A stretch of DNA of 64,000 bases. It comes from Rhizobium johnstonii 3841 (lineage in GTDB: Bacteria > Pseudomonadota > Alphaproteobacteria > Rhizobiales > Rhizobiaceae). The position numbers and the translations under genes were made by a program. Under the pieces are notes generated by a model that saw only the letters and a list, made by a program, of their open reading frames with translations, was not told the origin of the DNA and did no database searches. The stretch is from the NCBI RefSeq assembly GCF_000009265.1, contig NC_008380.1, positions 1,183,501 through 1,247,500 on the forward strand, given 5' to 3'. Positions 16,333 to 24,096 of the stretch are shown one piece after another (position 1 is the first letter of the stretch; each line of letters begins with the position of its first letter).

Positions 16333-16425
16333 ATGAAACACACCGACATCATCAACAACGGGCCAGCCTTTCGGACTTTACCGGCCTGCGCGCCGCGTCC
16401 CGCGGCGGGGGAGACGATGGCATGA
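16333..16425 (+). CDS. 30-residue peptide, first gene of rightward phage-like operon
   Basis: MKHTDIINNGPAFRTLPACA... ends at TGA 16423-16425, overlapping the next ATG (16422). The ATG lies 6 bp after operator E, so there is almost no untranslated leader and the transcript may be near-leaderless. Coding is supported by the overlap and position; function unknown. Confidence 0.5.
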   Translation: MKHTDIINNGPAFRTLPACAPRPAAGETMA

Positions 16426-16613
16426 GGTTCACCATCTCAAGTGAAGAGCGGCTCGCCATGGACGTCATGCCGACCGGTGTCGTCATTCACCGGCCGCAAG
16501 GCCCAAGGGGAGGGCGCATGTCGGTGATCCCCGTTCGCAACGAGGATATCCCTTTCCTCGCCAAGGCCCTGCAGCAGGTGCTGAACGCCAATCGGGAGGT
16601 GGAGTCGCTATGA
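16422..16613 (+). CDS. Small hypothetical protein (phage-like operon)
   Basis: 63 residues, MRFTISSEERLAMDVMPTGVVIH...ending IPFLAKALQQVLNANREVESL. ATGA overlaps on both sides couple it to its neighbours. Mixed alpha/beta appearance, soluble. No recognised family. Confidence 0.65.
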   Translation: MRFTISSEERLAMDVMPTGVVIHRPQGPRGGRMSVIPVRNEDIPFLAKALQQVLNANREVESL

Positions 16614-16828
16614 CCATCTCCACCGCAACAGCCGCCGGCGAGTTCCAGCGCCGCGGAGCCCGCTACACCGGCTGCCCGGTGTGCGGCAAGGCGCTGTCGA
16701 TCGCCGAGGTGATCGAGCGCCACTGCGAGAACTGCGATCGGCCGACGCGCCCGGAAGAGATCAGCGAGACGATGATCCCGCCCGGCGCTCAGCCGATTAC
16801 CCACCCCGATAGCCCGGCCCCTCCCTGA
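16610..16828 (+). CDS. Small zinc-ribbon-like protein (phage-like operon)
   Basis: 72 residues. Two Cys pairs, CPVCGKALS and HCENCDRPT, are spaced 17 residues apart and look like a zinc ribbon. A Pro-rich tail follows. Overlaps the preceding gene by 4 bp. Could bind nucleic acid or a protein partner; unproven. A run of four inverted repeats begins at its stop codon. Confidence 0.68.
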   Translation: MTISTATAAGEFQRRGARYTGCPVCGKALSIAEVIERHCENCDRPTRPEEISETMIPPGAQPITHPDSPAPP

Positions 16829-16986
16829 CGGCTATCGGTGGCTGGCGTCGTCGCTCCTCCCTCGGCGACGCCAGCATCTCGGGCGCGACTGTGTCGTGCC
16901 CACCGGGCGCGCTCGCGCCCGAGACCCAGGCGGCGGCCTGGCAGACGACCGGAGCCTTTGCTCCCAGAGCCGGGGCTCCGGTCGTC
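16806..16986. repeat. Four successive strong inverted repeats in the phage-like operon
   Basis: IR0 16806-16838 (CCGATAGCC/GGCTATCGG, spans the stop codon), IR1 16841-16875 (GCTGGCGTCG/CGACGCCAGC), IR2 16905-16920 (GGGCGC-gctc-GCGCCC) and IR3 16944-16986 (GACGACCGGAGCC/GGCTCCGGTCGTC). No long T-run follows any of them. Placed in the only large gap of the operon, they may attenuate transcription or protect or process the RNA. Confidence 0.75.
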
Positions 16987-17071
16987 ATCCGTGAAAAATC
17001 AAAGACGTTGTTGGCACCCGCTTCGGCGGCAACGGCGGACCGCGTTCGAAATCGGAAAGAAGGATCAAGCG

Positions 17072-17350
17072 ATGAGCATCCCGCTCAAGGCTGCCCCGGC
17101 GCAGCAAGGCATTGATATGAACGCGCTCGAGCTCTTCCGCTCCGGCCGGGACTATATCGAAATCGCTGCCATCCTCGGGGTGTCGGTGCCCTCGGTGGAA
17201 ACCGAGATCCACAGGCTTCGAAGCGCCGAAAAGGGCGACACCGCCCACGAGGACCATGCCGGCTCGGAGTTCCGGCGGTTTCCCCGCCGCGCCGCCAGGC
17301 CCGGCGCCCCGGTGAATTTTGCCGGCGGGCGACGGAGGCTGCGGGTTTGA
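17072..17350 (+). CDS. Small protein with helix-turn-helix-like segment (phage-like operon)
   Basis: 92 residues from ATG 17072. Residues ~16-45, ALELFRSGRDYIEIAAILGV followed by SVPSVETEIHRLR, read as a sigma/LuxR-style helix-turn-helix. The C-terminal half is Arg/Gly/Pro-rich and probably disordered. Overlaps the next reading frame. Possible DNA-binding role, by appearance only. Confidence 0.62.
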   Translation: MSIPLKAAPAQQGIDMNALELFRSGRDYIEIAAILGVSVPSVETEIHRLRSAEKGDTAHEDHAGSEFRRFPRRAARPGAPVNFAGGRRRLRV

Positions 17351-17382
17351 AGAGGCCATCTCAAGCGGGAAAGGGACATCGC

Positions 17383-17748
17383 ATGGGCAAGGATACAACG
17401 AGCCAGGAGATCATGGAAATCCTCCGCCCGGTGCTGGGGGAGGAGCTGGCGGCAGCGATCATCGAGCATCGCAAGCGCACGCTGAAGAAGCCGCTGACGG
17501 CTTATGCCGCCAGGATGCAGGCCAGGGAATATCTCATGACCGGCGACCCGGTCGGCGCCGCCGAGATGCAGATTTTCCGCGGCTGGCAGGCGATCAAATG
17601 CGACTGGTACCTCAAAGAAAAGGCGAGGGAGGCCGGGTCGATCAACAGCAGTACGAGAAGGACGACAGTCGATGCCGCAAGAGATTTCCTCTCCGGTGAA
17701 GATCATAGCTGGGATGCTTTCGGGTTTCCCGGCGTCCGCAGGCACTGA
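17383..17748 (+). CDS. Hypothetical protein (phage-like operon)
   Basis: 121 residues from ATG 17383 with an AAGGGA ribosome site; a TTG at 17347 would extend it by 12. Helical, charged: EILRPVLGEELAAAIIEHRK, LTAYAARMQAREYLMTGDPV, WYLKEKAREAGS. This resembles small replication-module proteins of rhizobial phages, but I recognise no family. Its 3' end overlaps the next gene by 77 bp. Confidence 0.65.
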   Translation: MGKDTTSQEIMEILRPVLGEELAAAIIEHRKRTLKKPLTAYAARMQAREYLMTGDPVGAAEMQIFRGWQAIKCDWYLKEKAREAGSINSSTRRTTVDAARDFLSGEDHSWDAFGFPGVRRH

Positions 17749-18109
17749 TCCCGACATGCAGATCCGCGCCTATCTCGTGGCGATCGAGGGCATCCCGCTG
17801 GAGGCTGTCTGGCAGGCCGCCAAGCTCTTCATATCAGGAAAGGTCAGGGATCATAACCGCGCCTTTGCCCCGAGCTCAGCCAGTTTCGCCGAGCAATGCC
17901 GCAATCAGCAGGCGGCGATCGAGGCGGAGAGCCGGCCGCGCATGGAGGCAGAGCCCGAGACGCCGCAGCCGAAGGTGCCGGCCTACAAGATGCAGCTGCT
18001 GCGCGACGCCGCCAATGGCAGCCGCAGCGCCAAGCGGGAGCTGGCAAAAATGTTTCCCGACAACCCGATCATTGCAAGGGCCGCACGACACGAGGAGGCA
18101 TTGAGATGA
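17672..18109 (+). CDS. Phage-type hypothetical protein (phage-like operon)
   Basis: 145 residues. A segment IEGIPLEAVWQAAKLFISGKV then AFAPSSASFAEQCRNQQAAIE resembles replication-associated proteins of Rhizobiales prophages, which often carry this VW.AA..FI.G pattern before AFAPS. The C-terminal helix is KREL AKMFPDNPII. It ends 4 bp into the following ATG. A role in replication initiation is speculative. Confidence 0.65.
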   Translation: MPQEISSPVKIIAGMLSGFPASAGTDPDMQIRAYLVAIEGIPLEAVWQAAKLFISGKVRDHNRAFAPSSASFAEQCRNQQAAIEAESRPRMEAEPETPQPKVPAYKMQLLRDAANGSRSAKRELAKMFPDNPIIARAARHEEALR

Positions 18110-18405
18110 CCATCACTTTTTGGACGGAAGACAAGATCGTCAAGGCGGAAAAGCTCTGGAAGGAAGGGTTGTCGGCCAGAGAAATCGCCAACCTGTTCGG
18201 CTCGAAGAAGAACACCGTCATCAACATGGCGCATCGCAACCGCGACAGGTTCCCCTCCAGGCAGGACACCTGGCATCCGCAGCCGAAGGCGGGCCCGCCC
18301 GTCCAGCCGATCCGGCACCCCGACCGCGTGACGCGGGTGACCCTGTCGGGCGCGCATGTGACGATGCCGCGCGTGCCGTGCATCGATGGGCCTGCAGAGC
18401 CATGA
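18106..18405 (+). CDS. GcrA-like helix-turn-helix protein (phage-like operon)
   Basis: 99 residues. The N-terminus FWTEDKIVKAEKLWKEGLSA then REIANLFGSKKNTVINMAHR closely follows the GcrA pattern (W-T-x-E-x-V-x-x-L-x-x-L-W-x-x-G-x-S-A-x-x-I-A). GcrA is an alphaproteobacterial sigma70 co-activator that reads methylated GAnTC sites. The C-terminal sigma-binding domain of GcrA is missing, so it may instead interfere with or bypass cell-cycle control. Coupled to neighbours by 4-bp overlaps. Confidence 0.72.
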   Translation: MTITFWTEDKIVKAEKLWKEGLSAREIANLFGSKKNTVINMAHRNRDRFPSRQDTWHPQPKAGPPVQPIRHPDRVTRVTLSGAHVTMPRVPCIDGPAEP

Positions 18406-18599
18406 GCAACGTTACCCCACGCGAAACCGAAGTCATCCGCTGGATGGCGGCGGGCAAGACGGCCGCCGAGATCGGCACCATTCTCGGCATCTCCCACATC
18501 ACCGTGAACACGCACATTGCCAACGCCAAGGCGAGGCTCGGCGTCTTCAAGGATACGGCGCTGGTCGCCGCGGCACTCAGAAACGGCATCATTCGATAG
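18402..18599 (+). CDS. Minimal LuxR-type helix-turn-helix protein (phage-like operon)
   Basis: 65 residues that are almost only a LuxR/FixJ DNA-binding domain: TPRETEVIRWMAAGKTAAEI, then LGISHITVNTHIANAKARLGVF, then ALVAAALRNGII. No receiver or sensor domain is present. It may be the late-gene activator or an anti-repressor of the module; inferred. Overlaps the GcrA-like gene by 4 bp. Confidence 0.75.
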   Translation: MSNVTPRETEVIRWMAAGKTAAEIGTILGISHITVNTHIANAKARLGVFKDTALVAAALRNGIIR

Positions 18600-18612
18600 A
18601 AGGACGATCAGC

Positions 18613-19206
18613 ATGGGCGGCAAAGCCACCAAGGTGAAGACAGGGCGGGTCAACAAGGGCGCCGGCCGGCCGCGCAAGGAAAATGTCGAGCGTTTTCCCT
18701 GCGGCAAGATCAAGCCCTTTGAAACCGAGAAGGAGAATATCAGCGTGGCGATATCAGCCCGCCGCCGCATCCACGGCTTCGGCCGGACGGTTGATGACGA
18801 GACGGTCAAAAGCCCCTTTGTCGGCTACACCCTCGGCCGCATGTTCCTCGACGGCCTGATCACCGCCGAGCAGCGCCAGGCCGGCGACGACTATGCCGAG
18901 GCGATCGCCCGCTACCACAAGACCACAGGCATCCCGGCCCCGAGCCCGAGGGCGCAATCGCTGTTCTCAGTCAAAGGCCACGAAGGCGAAGTCACCGACA
19001 CCCTCGCCGACCGCGCCCGCAAAGCCAGCAACCGCATGATGGCGCTGCAGGGCATCCTGCTGCGCTGCCCGGACGGACCGCAGGTCAGGAGCACGGTCTA
19101 TAACGTGACGGTGATGGACTACGACCACCTGCGCCAGATGCCGCCGCAGCAATTGCTGTGGCTGCGGAGGGGATTGACGGCGTTGCGGCGGGCGAGGAGT
19201 GGGTGA
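18613..19206 (+). CDS. Phage-type hypothetical protein, last gene of rightward operon
   Basis: 197 residues from ATG 18613. The basic N-terminus (GGKATKVKTGRVNKGAGRPRK) could contact nucleic acid. The middle YTLGRMFLDGLITAEQRQAGDDYAEAI is the pattern seen in Rhizobiales prophage proteins acting before the packaging genes. The tail is QLLWLRRGLTALRRARSG. No integrase, terminase or capsid gene follows; the module ends here. Confidence 0.68.
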   Translation: MGGKATKVKTGRVNKGAGRPRKENVERFPCGKIKPFETEKENISVAISARRRIHGFGRTVDDETVKSPFVGYTLGRMFLDGLITAEQRQAGDDYAEAIARYHKTTGIPAPSPRAQSLFSVKGHEGEVTDTLADRARKASNRMMALQGILLRCPDGPQVRSTVYNVTVMDYDHLRQMPPQQLLWLRRGLTALRRARSG

Positions 19207-19429
19207 TGGACTGGCTCAAGCCGGGGGTTCAAAATTGCCACGCCTAAACACAGGCGATCGGATTGACAGAAGATTAGCGGTTCGCACATACCTGCAGGGC
19301 CTGTTCTAATGGGGATATTGACGGATCCACCGTGAAATTGACGTTGCTGCAAGTTTTGAGGACATTTTGGGCGCAGGGGAGCAAGTGCCAAACACATGTC
19401 GTTCTCAAGGGACATAAGGAAGCAAGACT

Positions 19430-19756
19430 GTGATCTACGAGCTCAGAATTTACGAGTGCCTGCCCGGCCGATTGCCCGCGCTGCTCAACCGCTTTGCCGA
19501 ACATACGCTGGCAATATGGGACAAGCACGGCATCAAGCAGGCGGGTTTCTTCACCACAATCGTGGGCGAAAGCAGCCAGCGTCTCACCTATCTCATCGCC
19601 TGGGAATCGCTGGCTGATCGCGAGGTGAAATGGAAAGCTTTCACCACTGATCCTGCATGGCTTAAGGCCCGCGACGAGTCAGAGCGCGACGGACAAATCC
19701 TCTCCAATATCTCTAGCCAGCTGTTGTCACCGACCGCCTTTTCGGCAGTAAAGTAA
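19430..19756 (+). CDS. NIPSNAP family protein
   Basis: 108 residues starting GTG at 19430 (MIYELRIYECLPGRLPALL). The ferredoxin-like NIPSNAP pattern is present: YELR.Y...PG....L, then W.KHGIKQAGFFTTIVGESS, LTYLIAWESLADRE and W.AF..DP.WLKARDESE. The family is widespread and its chemistry is poorly known; a role as small heme- or substrate-binding enzyme is possible. Stands alone. Confidence 0.85.
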   Translation: MIYELRIYECLPGRLPALLNRFAEHTLAIWDKHGIKQAGFFTTIVGESSQRLTYLIAWESLADREVKWKAFTTDPAWLKARDESERDGQILSNISSQLLSPTAFSAVK

Positions 19757-19838
19757 GACACCACCGATCCCCGCTTGCCGCCAGTCGGAATTCCACCCGA
19801 TCTGGTCATCCGCGGAAGCGATGAAGAACGGCAGTTCC

Positions 19839-19890
19839 TAGAACAGGATGATTTTAGGCCCGGTCGGCCTAAAATCTGAATCCTGTTCTA
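19839..19890. repeat. Intergenic palindrome (hairpin) type 1
   Basis: TAGAACAGGAT at the left pairs with ATCCTGTTCTA at the right, and the inner ATTTTAGGC pairs with GCCTAAAAT around a 6-7 nt loop. The whole 52-bp unit folds as one hairpin. Such elements are common between rhizobial genes. Confidence 0.8.
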
Positions 19891-19903
19891 AATTAAATAG
19901 TTG

Positions 19904-19952
19904 GAGCATGATGTCGTCCGAAAACCGACCACACTTTTCGGCATCATGCTCT
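19904..19952. repeat. Intergenic palindrome (hairpin) type 2
   Basis: AGCATGATG pairs with CATCATGCT, with inner CCGAAAA pairing TTTTCGG, a unit I recognise as frequent in Rhizobium intergenic DNA. It follows the type 1 palindrome by 14 bp; tandem placement suggests insertion of one element next to another. Confidence 0.8.
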
Positions 19953-20220
19953 ATGATATTGCCAACGCTGCCAGAACGGCCGGAATGGGCGCTTCGCTGA
20001 CGGCTCTTCATCACCGTCGGCAAAATCGCTTAGTTCAGATCTCAGTGGCTTCGGAGAGCGAAAGCGCGCCCGCACCAGATGCCGCCGCCGCTGTTCTCGT
20101 GGGCGAGCAGGGGGCTTGCGGCGGGGTGAGGGCCGGTAGACGTCGGATGAACCCTTTTCGTTGCCGCTCTATGGGAGTATTTTGCTCTCAAATTGTCTCA
20201 ACTTGGCGTTGGAGAGTGCA

Positions 20221-21795
20221 GTGTTTGTGGGCGGCAGTCGCAAGTTCCTGCTCTTCTTGGCCGTCGCATCGTGTCAGGTGACGTTCGCGTCACGATCGGG
20301 TGCGGCAGATGACACCGTTACGATCGACAGCGGAATGCTGAAGGGTGAGAGGTCGGGCACGGTCGTCAGCTTCAAAGGCATACCCTATGCGGCACCGCCG
20401 GTTGGTGATCTGAGATGGCGCAATCCCCGACCAATGAAGCCATGGAGCGGGACCAGGGATGCCCGCAATTTCGGTCCGTCCTGCATGCAGACCGACGACC
20501 TGCCGAAGTCGGAGGATTGTTTGACCCTCAATGTCTGGACACCCGCCAAGCGTTCTCGGACGCCGCTGCCGGTGATGGTCTGGATTTACGGCGGCGCTCT
20601 TGCCCATGGAAGCACCCCTCAGTATCCCGGGGGTCAGCTGGCCGCCCGGAAAGTTGTGTTCGTCAGCATGAACTACCGTATGGGCCGGCTGGGTTATTTT
20701 GCCCATCCTGCACTTATGAAGGAAGCCCCTGACGAGCCCGTCGGCAACTATGGTTACATGGACCAGCTTGCAGCCTTGAAATGGGTCCAGAAAAATATCG
20801 AGGCCTTCGGCGGTGATCCGAAGAAAGTGACGATATTCGGAGAGTCGGCCGGTGGCGGCTCGGTGATGGCGCACATGATATCGCCGTTGTCACGGGGGCT
20901 TTTCCGGGGCGCCATTTTACAGTCACCGGGTCTGCCTACCGCGCGTGCTGAGAGCACGCCTTTGTCAACGTTGAAAGCAGCAGAGAAAACCGCGTTGGAC
21001 TATGCGGCTTCTCTCGGAATCAATGGGAGCGATGCCGAGGCTCTCACGGCCCTTCGGGCGCTGCCCGCGGAAAAGCTGACCGAAGGTGCATCGGCACAAG
21101 AGGTGCTGGCGGGAATGTCGACAGGCAAGCCCGTCATCGGCATCTCAGGCGCGATGATTGACGGGAGGTTTTTGCTCGAAACGCCGGAAGCGGCTTTTGC
21201 GGCAGGCCGTCAAGCGCCGGTTCCGGTCATCGTCGGGGCAAATGATCGTGATCTCGGTATCGGTCAGGCCGCGACGAAAGACGATCTCTTCGCGCTGTTC
21301 GGGAAGCATGCAGCCGAAGCCCGCAGCCTCTACGATCCCAGCGGTCAACAGACCCTCGATGAGCTGAAGCAGCAGGTTCTGGCCGACAAAACACTTGTTG
21401 AACCGTCTCGCCACCTGGCTGACGAGATGATCCGCGCTGGTCAGCCGACGTGGTGGTATCGTTTCTCCTATGTCGCCGAGGCTCTCCGCAACGATCCGGC
21501 ATGGAAAGGCACTCTGCACGGCTTCGAAATTCCGTATACGCTCAATATTCCAAACGCACTGGTGAAAGACAAGGTCACGCCTGCCGACTGGGCCATGGCC
21601 ACATTGGCGAGTGCCTACTGGGTCGAATTTGCAACGAGCGGTGACCCCAATGGAGGCTCACGGCCAAAATGGCCTCACCACGACCCATCCGTCCAAAGGG
21701 TCATCGACTTCACCAATCACGGCGTGACGGTAGGAGCAGATCCGCTGAAGCTGAGGCTCGACCTCTGGCAAAGCTATTGGGAGGAGAAGAAATGA
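20221..21795 (+). CDS. Carboxylesterase type B (secreted or lipoprotein)
   Basis: About 524 residues with GTG start at 20221; a TTG at 20161 gives 544. The signal peptide is SRKFLLFLAVASCQVTFAS, whose VASC could also be a lipobox. Type B features are GIPYAAPPVGDLRW, SEDCLTLNVWTP, oxyanion loop VWIYGGALAHG, nucleophile serine in FGESAGGGSV, and C-terminal His in LHGFEIPY. Hydrolyses carboxylic esters in the periplasm; substrate unknown. Stands alone, followed by a mosaic repeat. Confidence 0.9.
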   Translation: MFVGGSRKFLLFLAVASCQVTFASRSGAADDTVTIDSGMLKGERSGTVVSFKGIPYAAPPVGDLRWRNPRPMKPWSGTRDARNFGPSCMQTDDLPKSEDCLTLNVWTPAKRSRTPLPVMVWIYGGALAHGSTPQYPGGQLAARKVVFVSMNYRMGRLGYFAHPALMKEAPDEPVGNYGYMDQLAALKWVQKNIEAFGGDPKKVTIFGESAGGGSVMAHMISPLSRGLFRGAILQSPGLPTARAESTPLSTLKAAEKTALDYAASLGINGSDAEALTALRALPAEKLTEGASAQEVLAGMSTGKPVIGISGAMIDGRFLLETPEAAFAAGRQAPVPVIVGANDRDLGIGQAATKDDLFALFGKHAAEARSLYDPSGQQTLDELKQQVLADKTLVEPSRHLADEMIRAGQPTWWYRFSYVAEALRNDPAWKGTLHGFEIPYTLNIPNALVKDKVTPADWAMATLASAYWVEFATSGDPNGGSRPKWPHHDPSVQRVIDFTNHGVTVGADPLKLRLDLWQSYWEEKK

Positions 21796-21796
21796 C

Positions 21797-21949
21797 GGGG
21801 TCGAGCCACTCGTCTCGACCCGTCCTTCGGACCCCGGTAAACGAGGCGAGGGGACGTGCCATGCATAGGCCGGGTGGGGAACAGAGAGGCCGCGGTATGT
21901 CCCTTCGCCCCGCGCGCGGGGAGAAGGTGGCGGCAGCCGGATGAGGGGC
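21797..21949. repeat. Rhizobial mosaic repeat (RIME-like), copy 3, with one block inverted
   Basis: The left block GGGTCGAGCCACTCG...CCTTCGGACCCCGGTAAACG is the reverse complement of the right block of copies 1 and 2. It is then joined to GAGGGGACGTGCC and CGGCAGCCGGATGAGGGGC in normal orientation. This rearrangement shows the modules move independently. Confidence 0.7.
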
Positions 21950-22030
21950 AGGCGGGGATCTCTGGGCGGGGATTGTCGCATGACATGAATTCCCTGCTCG
22001 TGGCGGCTTGGGCGCGGGCGAAGCGACGGC

Positions 22031-23482
22031 TCAACGGACAAGATGCCGGCGCCTCACTGAGCGATCAAGCTCGGCAATCCCTGAACCTTGGTGACCGGAG
22101 GCGGATTCCATTTGCCGGGCTTCGGCCTTTGGGCTGTAGAGACGCATGGTGAGGTTGAACGCCCCCTTGGGTGCGGGCAGCCAGTTGGCTTCCTTGTCTG
22201 TGCCGGGGCTCTCGTTCTGGAAATAGATGTCGAGAGAGCCGTCGGCATTGATCTTGAACGGCATCCAGCTGCTGACCGCAAACCGGTTGAGCACGCTTGC
22301 CACCTGAAAACCGTCCGTGTCGTAGAGGGTGATCGACCAGAAAGCGTTCACGGGCGGCGTTGCTCCCTTCTCGAAGTGGATCATGTATTTGTTGGCGCCA
22401 TCGAGCGGCTTGCCGGTTTCGTCGGCGAGGTTCAGCGGGTAGATCGCGTCTTCGGGAAGGTTGGCGCCGAGCCCGACTTGCGTGACGATTGCCCGCTTCA
22501 GGTAGTAATTTCCGTAGACGCCCATGGTGTCGGTATTCATCGACCAGCCATTGGCAACACGCGAAAGGGTCGCCATCTTCCACGCCATCAGTTGCTGGGC
22601 TGCTTCGGGCACATCTTGCAGCGCCTTCTTGACGGCTGGGGCAAGCTTATCGAAGTCGAAGCTCTTGCCGGGCTCGATGCCGATGCGTTTCATCTGCGCG
22701 ACGATCGGCTGGTCGGTCATGTGGGGCGGATGCAGCTTCAGCAGTTCGGCAGCGTAGGTGAAGTATGTCGCGGCCGACATGGTATCGACCTGGATCTTCG
22801 GCGGCGTTTTCATATCGACGCTTGGGTCGATCTTGGCCGTGACCGGCTGGGCCGCCTTGCCCCAGTCGGACAGCGGCGTGACCGTGTACCCGGCTTGAAT
22901 TGCATGCACGGCAGCGTAATCCGCAGGTCCGTCCGTCTTGGTGCGTCCGATGATCCAGACATAAGGGGTCGGCGCGGCAAGCCGCGTCACGCCGTCCGGA
23001 ACCGTCCCCGTCCAGCCGGGCGGCGTGACGAGAAACTGGCCCGCCGCCGTTCCCGTCGTCCGCCAGCCCGGCGATGCGAAGACATCCGTCCACATGTCGA
23101 GCATCGGCAGGAGATAATAGCGTCCGGCCGTATCCGGCGCCGAAATGACCAACGGCTCCTTGGTAAGATCCAGCCACGCAATGGAGTAGAGCGTATCGAA
23201 ATTCGAGCGCACGACGCCTTTGAAATCGGCGGGGGGATATTCCGGAACGTTCACGAACATATTCATCGGCCCTTTGCCGAACTCCTTGCCGGGCTCGACA
23301 TTGGTGAACTGCTTCCGGGTGACGTCCATCGACAGCAGCGGATAGAAGTAGACGTAGGCATCGACGCCGATGTTATGCGCCTCCTGCTCCGAAATCGCCT
23401 CCTGAGCAAAAGCGGCCTCTGAAAGGGAAAGACCGACAACTAGTCCTACCGTGAGCGATATTGCACGTTTGATCATCATCAT
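22031..23482 (-). CDS. DUF1254/DUF1214 domain protein (C-terminus frameshifted)
   Basis: 483 residues from ATG 23482. Signal peptide IKRAISLTVGLVVGLSLSEA ends near AFAQ, so it is periplasmic. DUF1254 fills the first half (YVYFYPLLSMDVTRKQF, NFDTLYSIAWLDLTKEP) and DUF1214 the second (NAFWSITLYDTDGF, LDIYFQNESPGTDKEANWLP). Function of the family is unknown. Near 22125 the frame changes: the expected ending GKWNPPPVTKVQ is present in the neighbouring frame (stop at 22054), so the last ~25 residues here are aberrant. Paralogous to the gene at 45858-47354. Confidence 0.85.
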   Translation of the reverse strand: MMMIKRAISLTVGLVVGLSLSEAAFAQEAISEQEAHNIGVDAYVYFYPLLSMDVTRKQFTNVEPGKEFGKGPMNMFVNVPEYPPADFKGVVRSNFDTLYSIAWLDLTKEPLVISAPDTAGRYYLLPMLDMWTDVFASPGWRTTGTAAGQFLVTPPGWTGTVPDGVTRLAAPTPYVWIIGRTKTDGPADYAAVHAIQAGYTVTPLSDWGKAAQPVTAKIDPSVDMKTPPKIQVDTMSAATYFTYAAELLKLHPPHMTDQPIVAQMKRIGIEPGKSFDFDKLAPAVKKALQDVPEAAQQLMAWKMATLSRVANGWSMNTDTMGVYGNYYLKRAIVTQVGLGANLPEDAIYPLNLADETGKPLDGANKYMIHFEKGATPPVNAFWSITLYDTDGFQVASVLNRFAVSSWMPFKINADGSLDIYFQNESPGTDKEANWLPAPKGAFNLTMRLYSPKAEARQMESASGHQGSGIAELDRSVRRRHLVR

Positions 23483-23584
23483 GTCCTCATCGACAAACAG
23501 TCGGTTCGAAGCCAAAGGCGGCGGTTCAGGTGAGATGCTGGAGGCGTGTTGAGACGGCGAGGGCTTGTCGTCGCCCATCCATGA

Positions 23585-23725
23585 TCGTGCTTGCTGCTGC
23601 GGCAGTGCGTATGCTGAGGCTTCAGTCCCAGCTGGAACCCCTTCATGATCCAGCTATTGCCATCGGCATCGTCAAGGAGAAGCGCCGTGTTGCCCTTCTT
23701 CCAGCCGAGCCCGCTCGTCCCCCCG
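23585..23725 (-). pseudogene. Fragment of a small conserved (probably periplasmic) protein
   Basis: One minus-strand frame reads GWKKGNTALLLDDADGNSWI then MKGFQLGLKPQHTH, clearly protein-like, but the frame is broken on both sides and no start or signal peptide remains. I associate the pattern with small conserved secreted proteins found near DUF1254 genes; the family name is not known to me. Confidence 0.5.
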
Positions 23726-24096
23726 GACCAATTTCTGCACTTGAGATAGTGCCTTTACCGAAAGTTGCAATTACGTCGAAGGAGGTAGGCGGTGACCTCA
23801 TGAATGCGGCAGATCCGGGGCCGATAGCGGACTGGCAACTGCAGGCTGCGGATCTTCAAGGAGCGGACATTCGGGTGGGCGCGGACATCGTCGTGACCCG
23901 ACCCTGAGTGGGCTTTTGGAACGACCACGTTGGATGGCCGGGAGCATGACAGAGCCGTCATTGCGTGGGGCCACAACGTCGGCTGCGTCCACATGAGCCA
24001 TGGCCCACGCGATCTCAACCAGGATCGCCAGCAGCGGCTGAAAGTTCTTTCTTGCCCTCTGTCTCCCTGTTATCTTGGAAGTTGGGAGACAGCGCC

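Larger units (their letters stand above)
19757..20220. other. Non-coding stretch with two rhizobial palindromes
   Basis: No gene seen between the NIPSNAP stop and the esterase start. Two long hairpins at 19839-19890 and 19904-19952 fill the first part. The rest (19960-20220) shows no motif beyond a purine-rich GGGTGAGGGCCGG tract. Confidence 0.6.

Noticed and set aside
10614..19206. tRNA-Pro as the attachment site of the phage-like module
   Set aside because: No integrase, and no repeat of the tRNA 3' end found near 13.7 or 19.3 kb; several ordinary genes lie between.
20221..20330. Lipobox in the carboxylesterase
   Set aside because: VASC fits loosely, but the signal peptide continues plausibly to a later cleavage site, so lipoprotein status is left open.
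22088..23422. Long plus-strand open frame (444 codons)
   Set aside because: Antisense shadow of the DUF1254 gene; Arg/Gly/His-rich translation with no domain.
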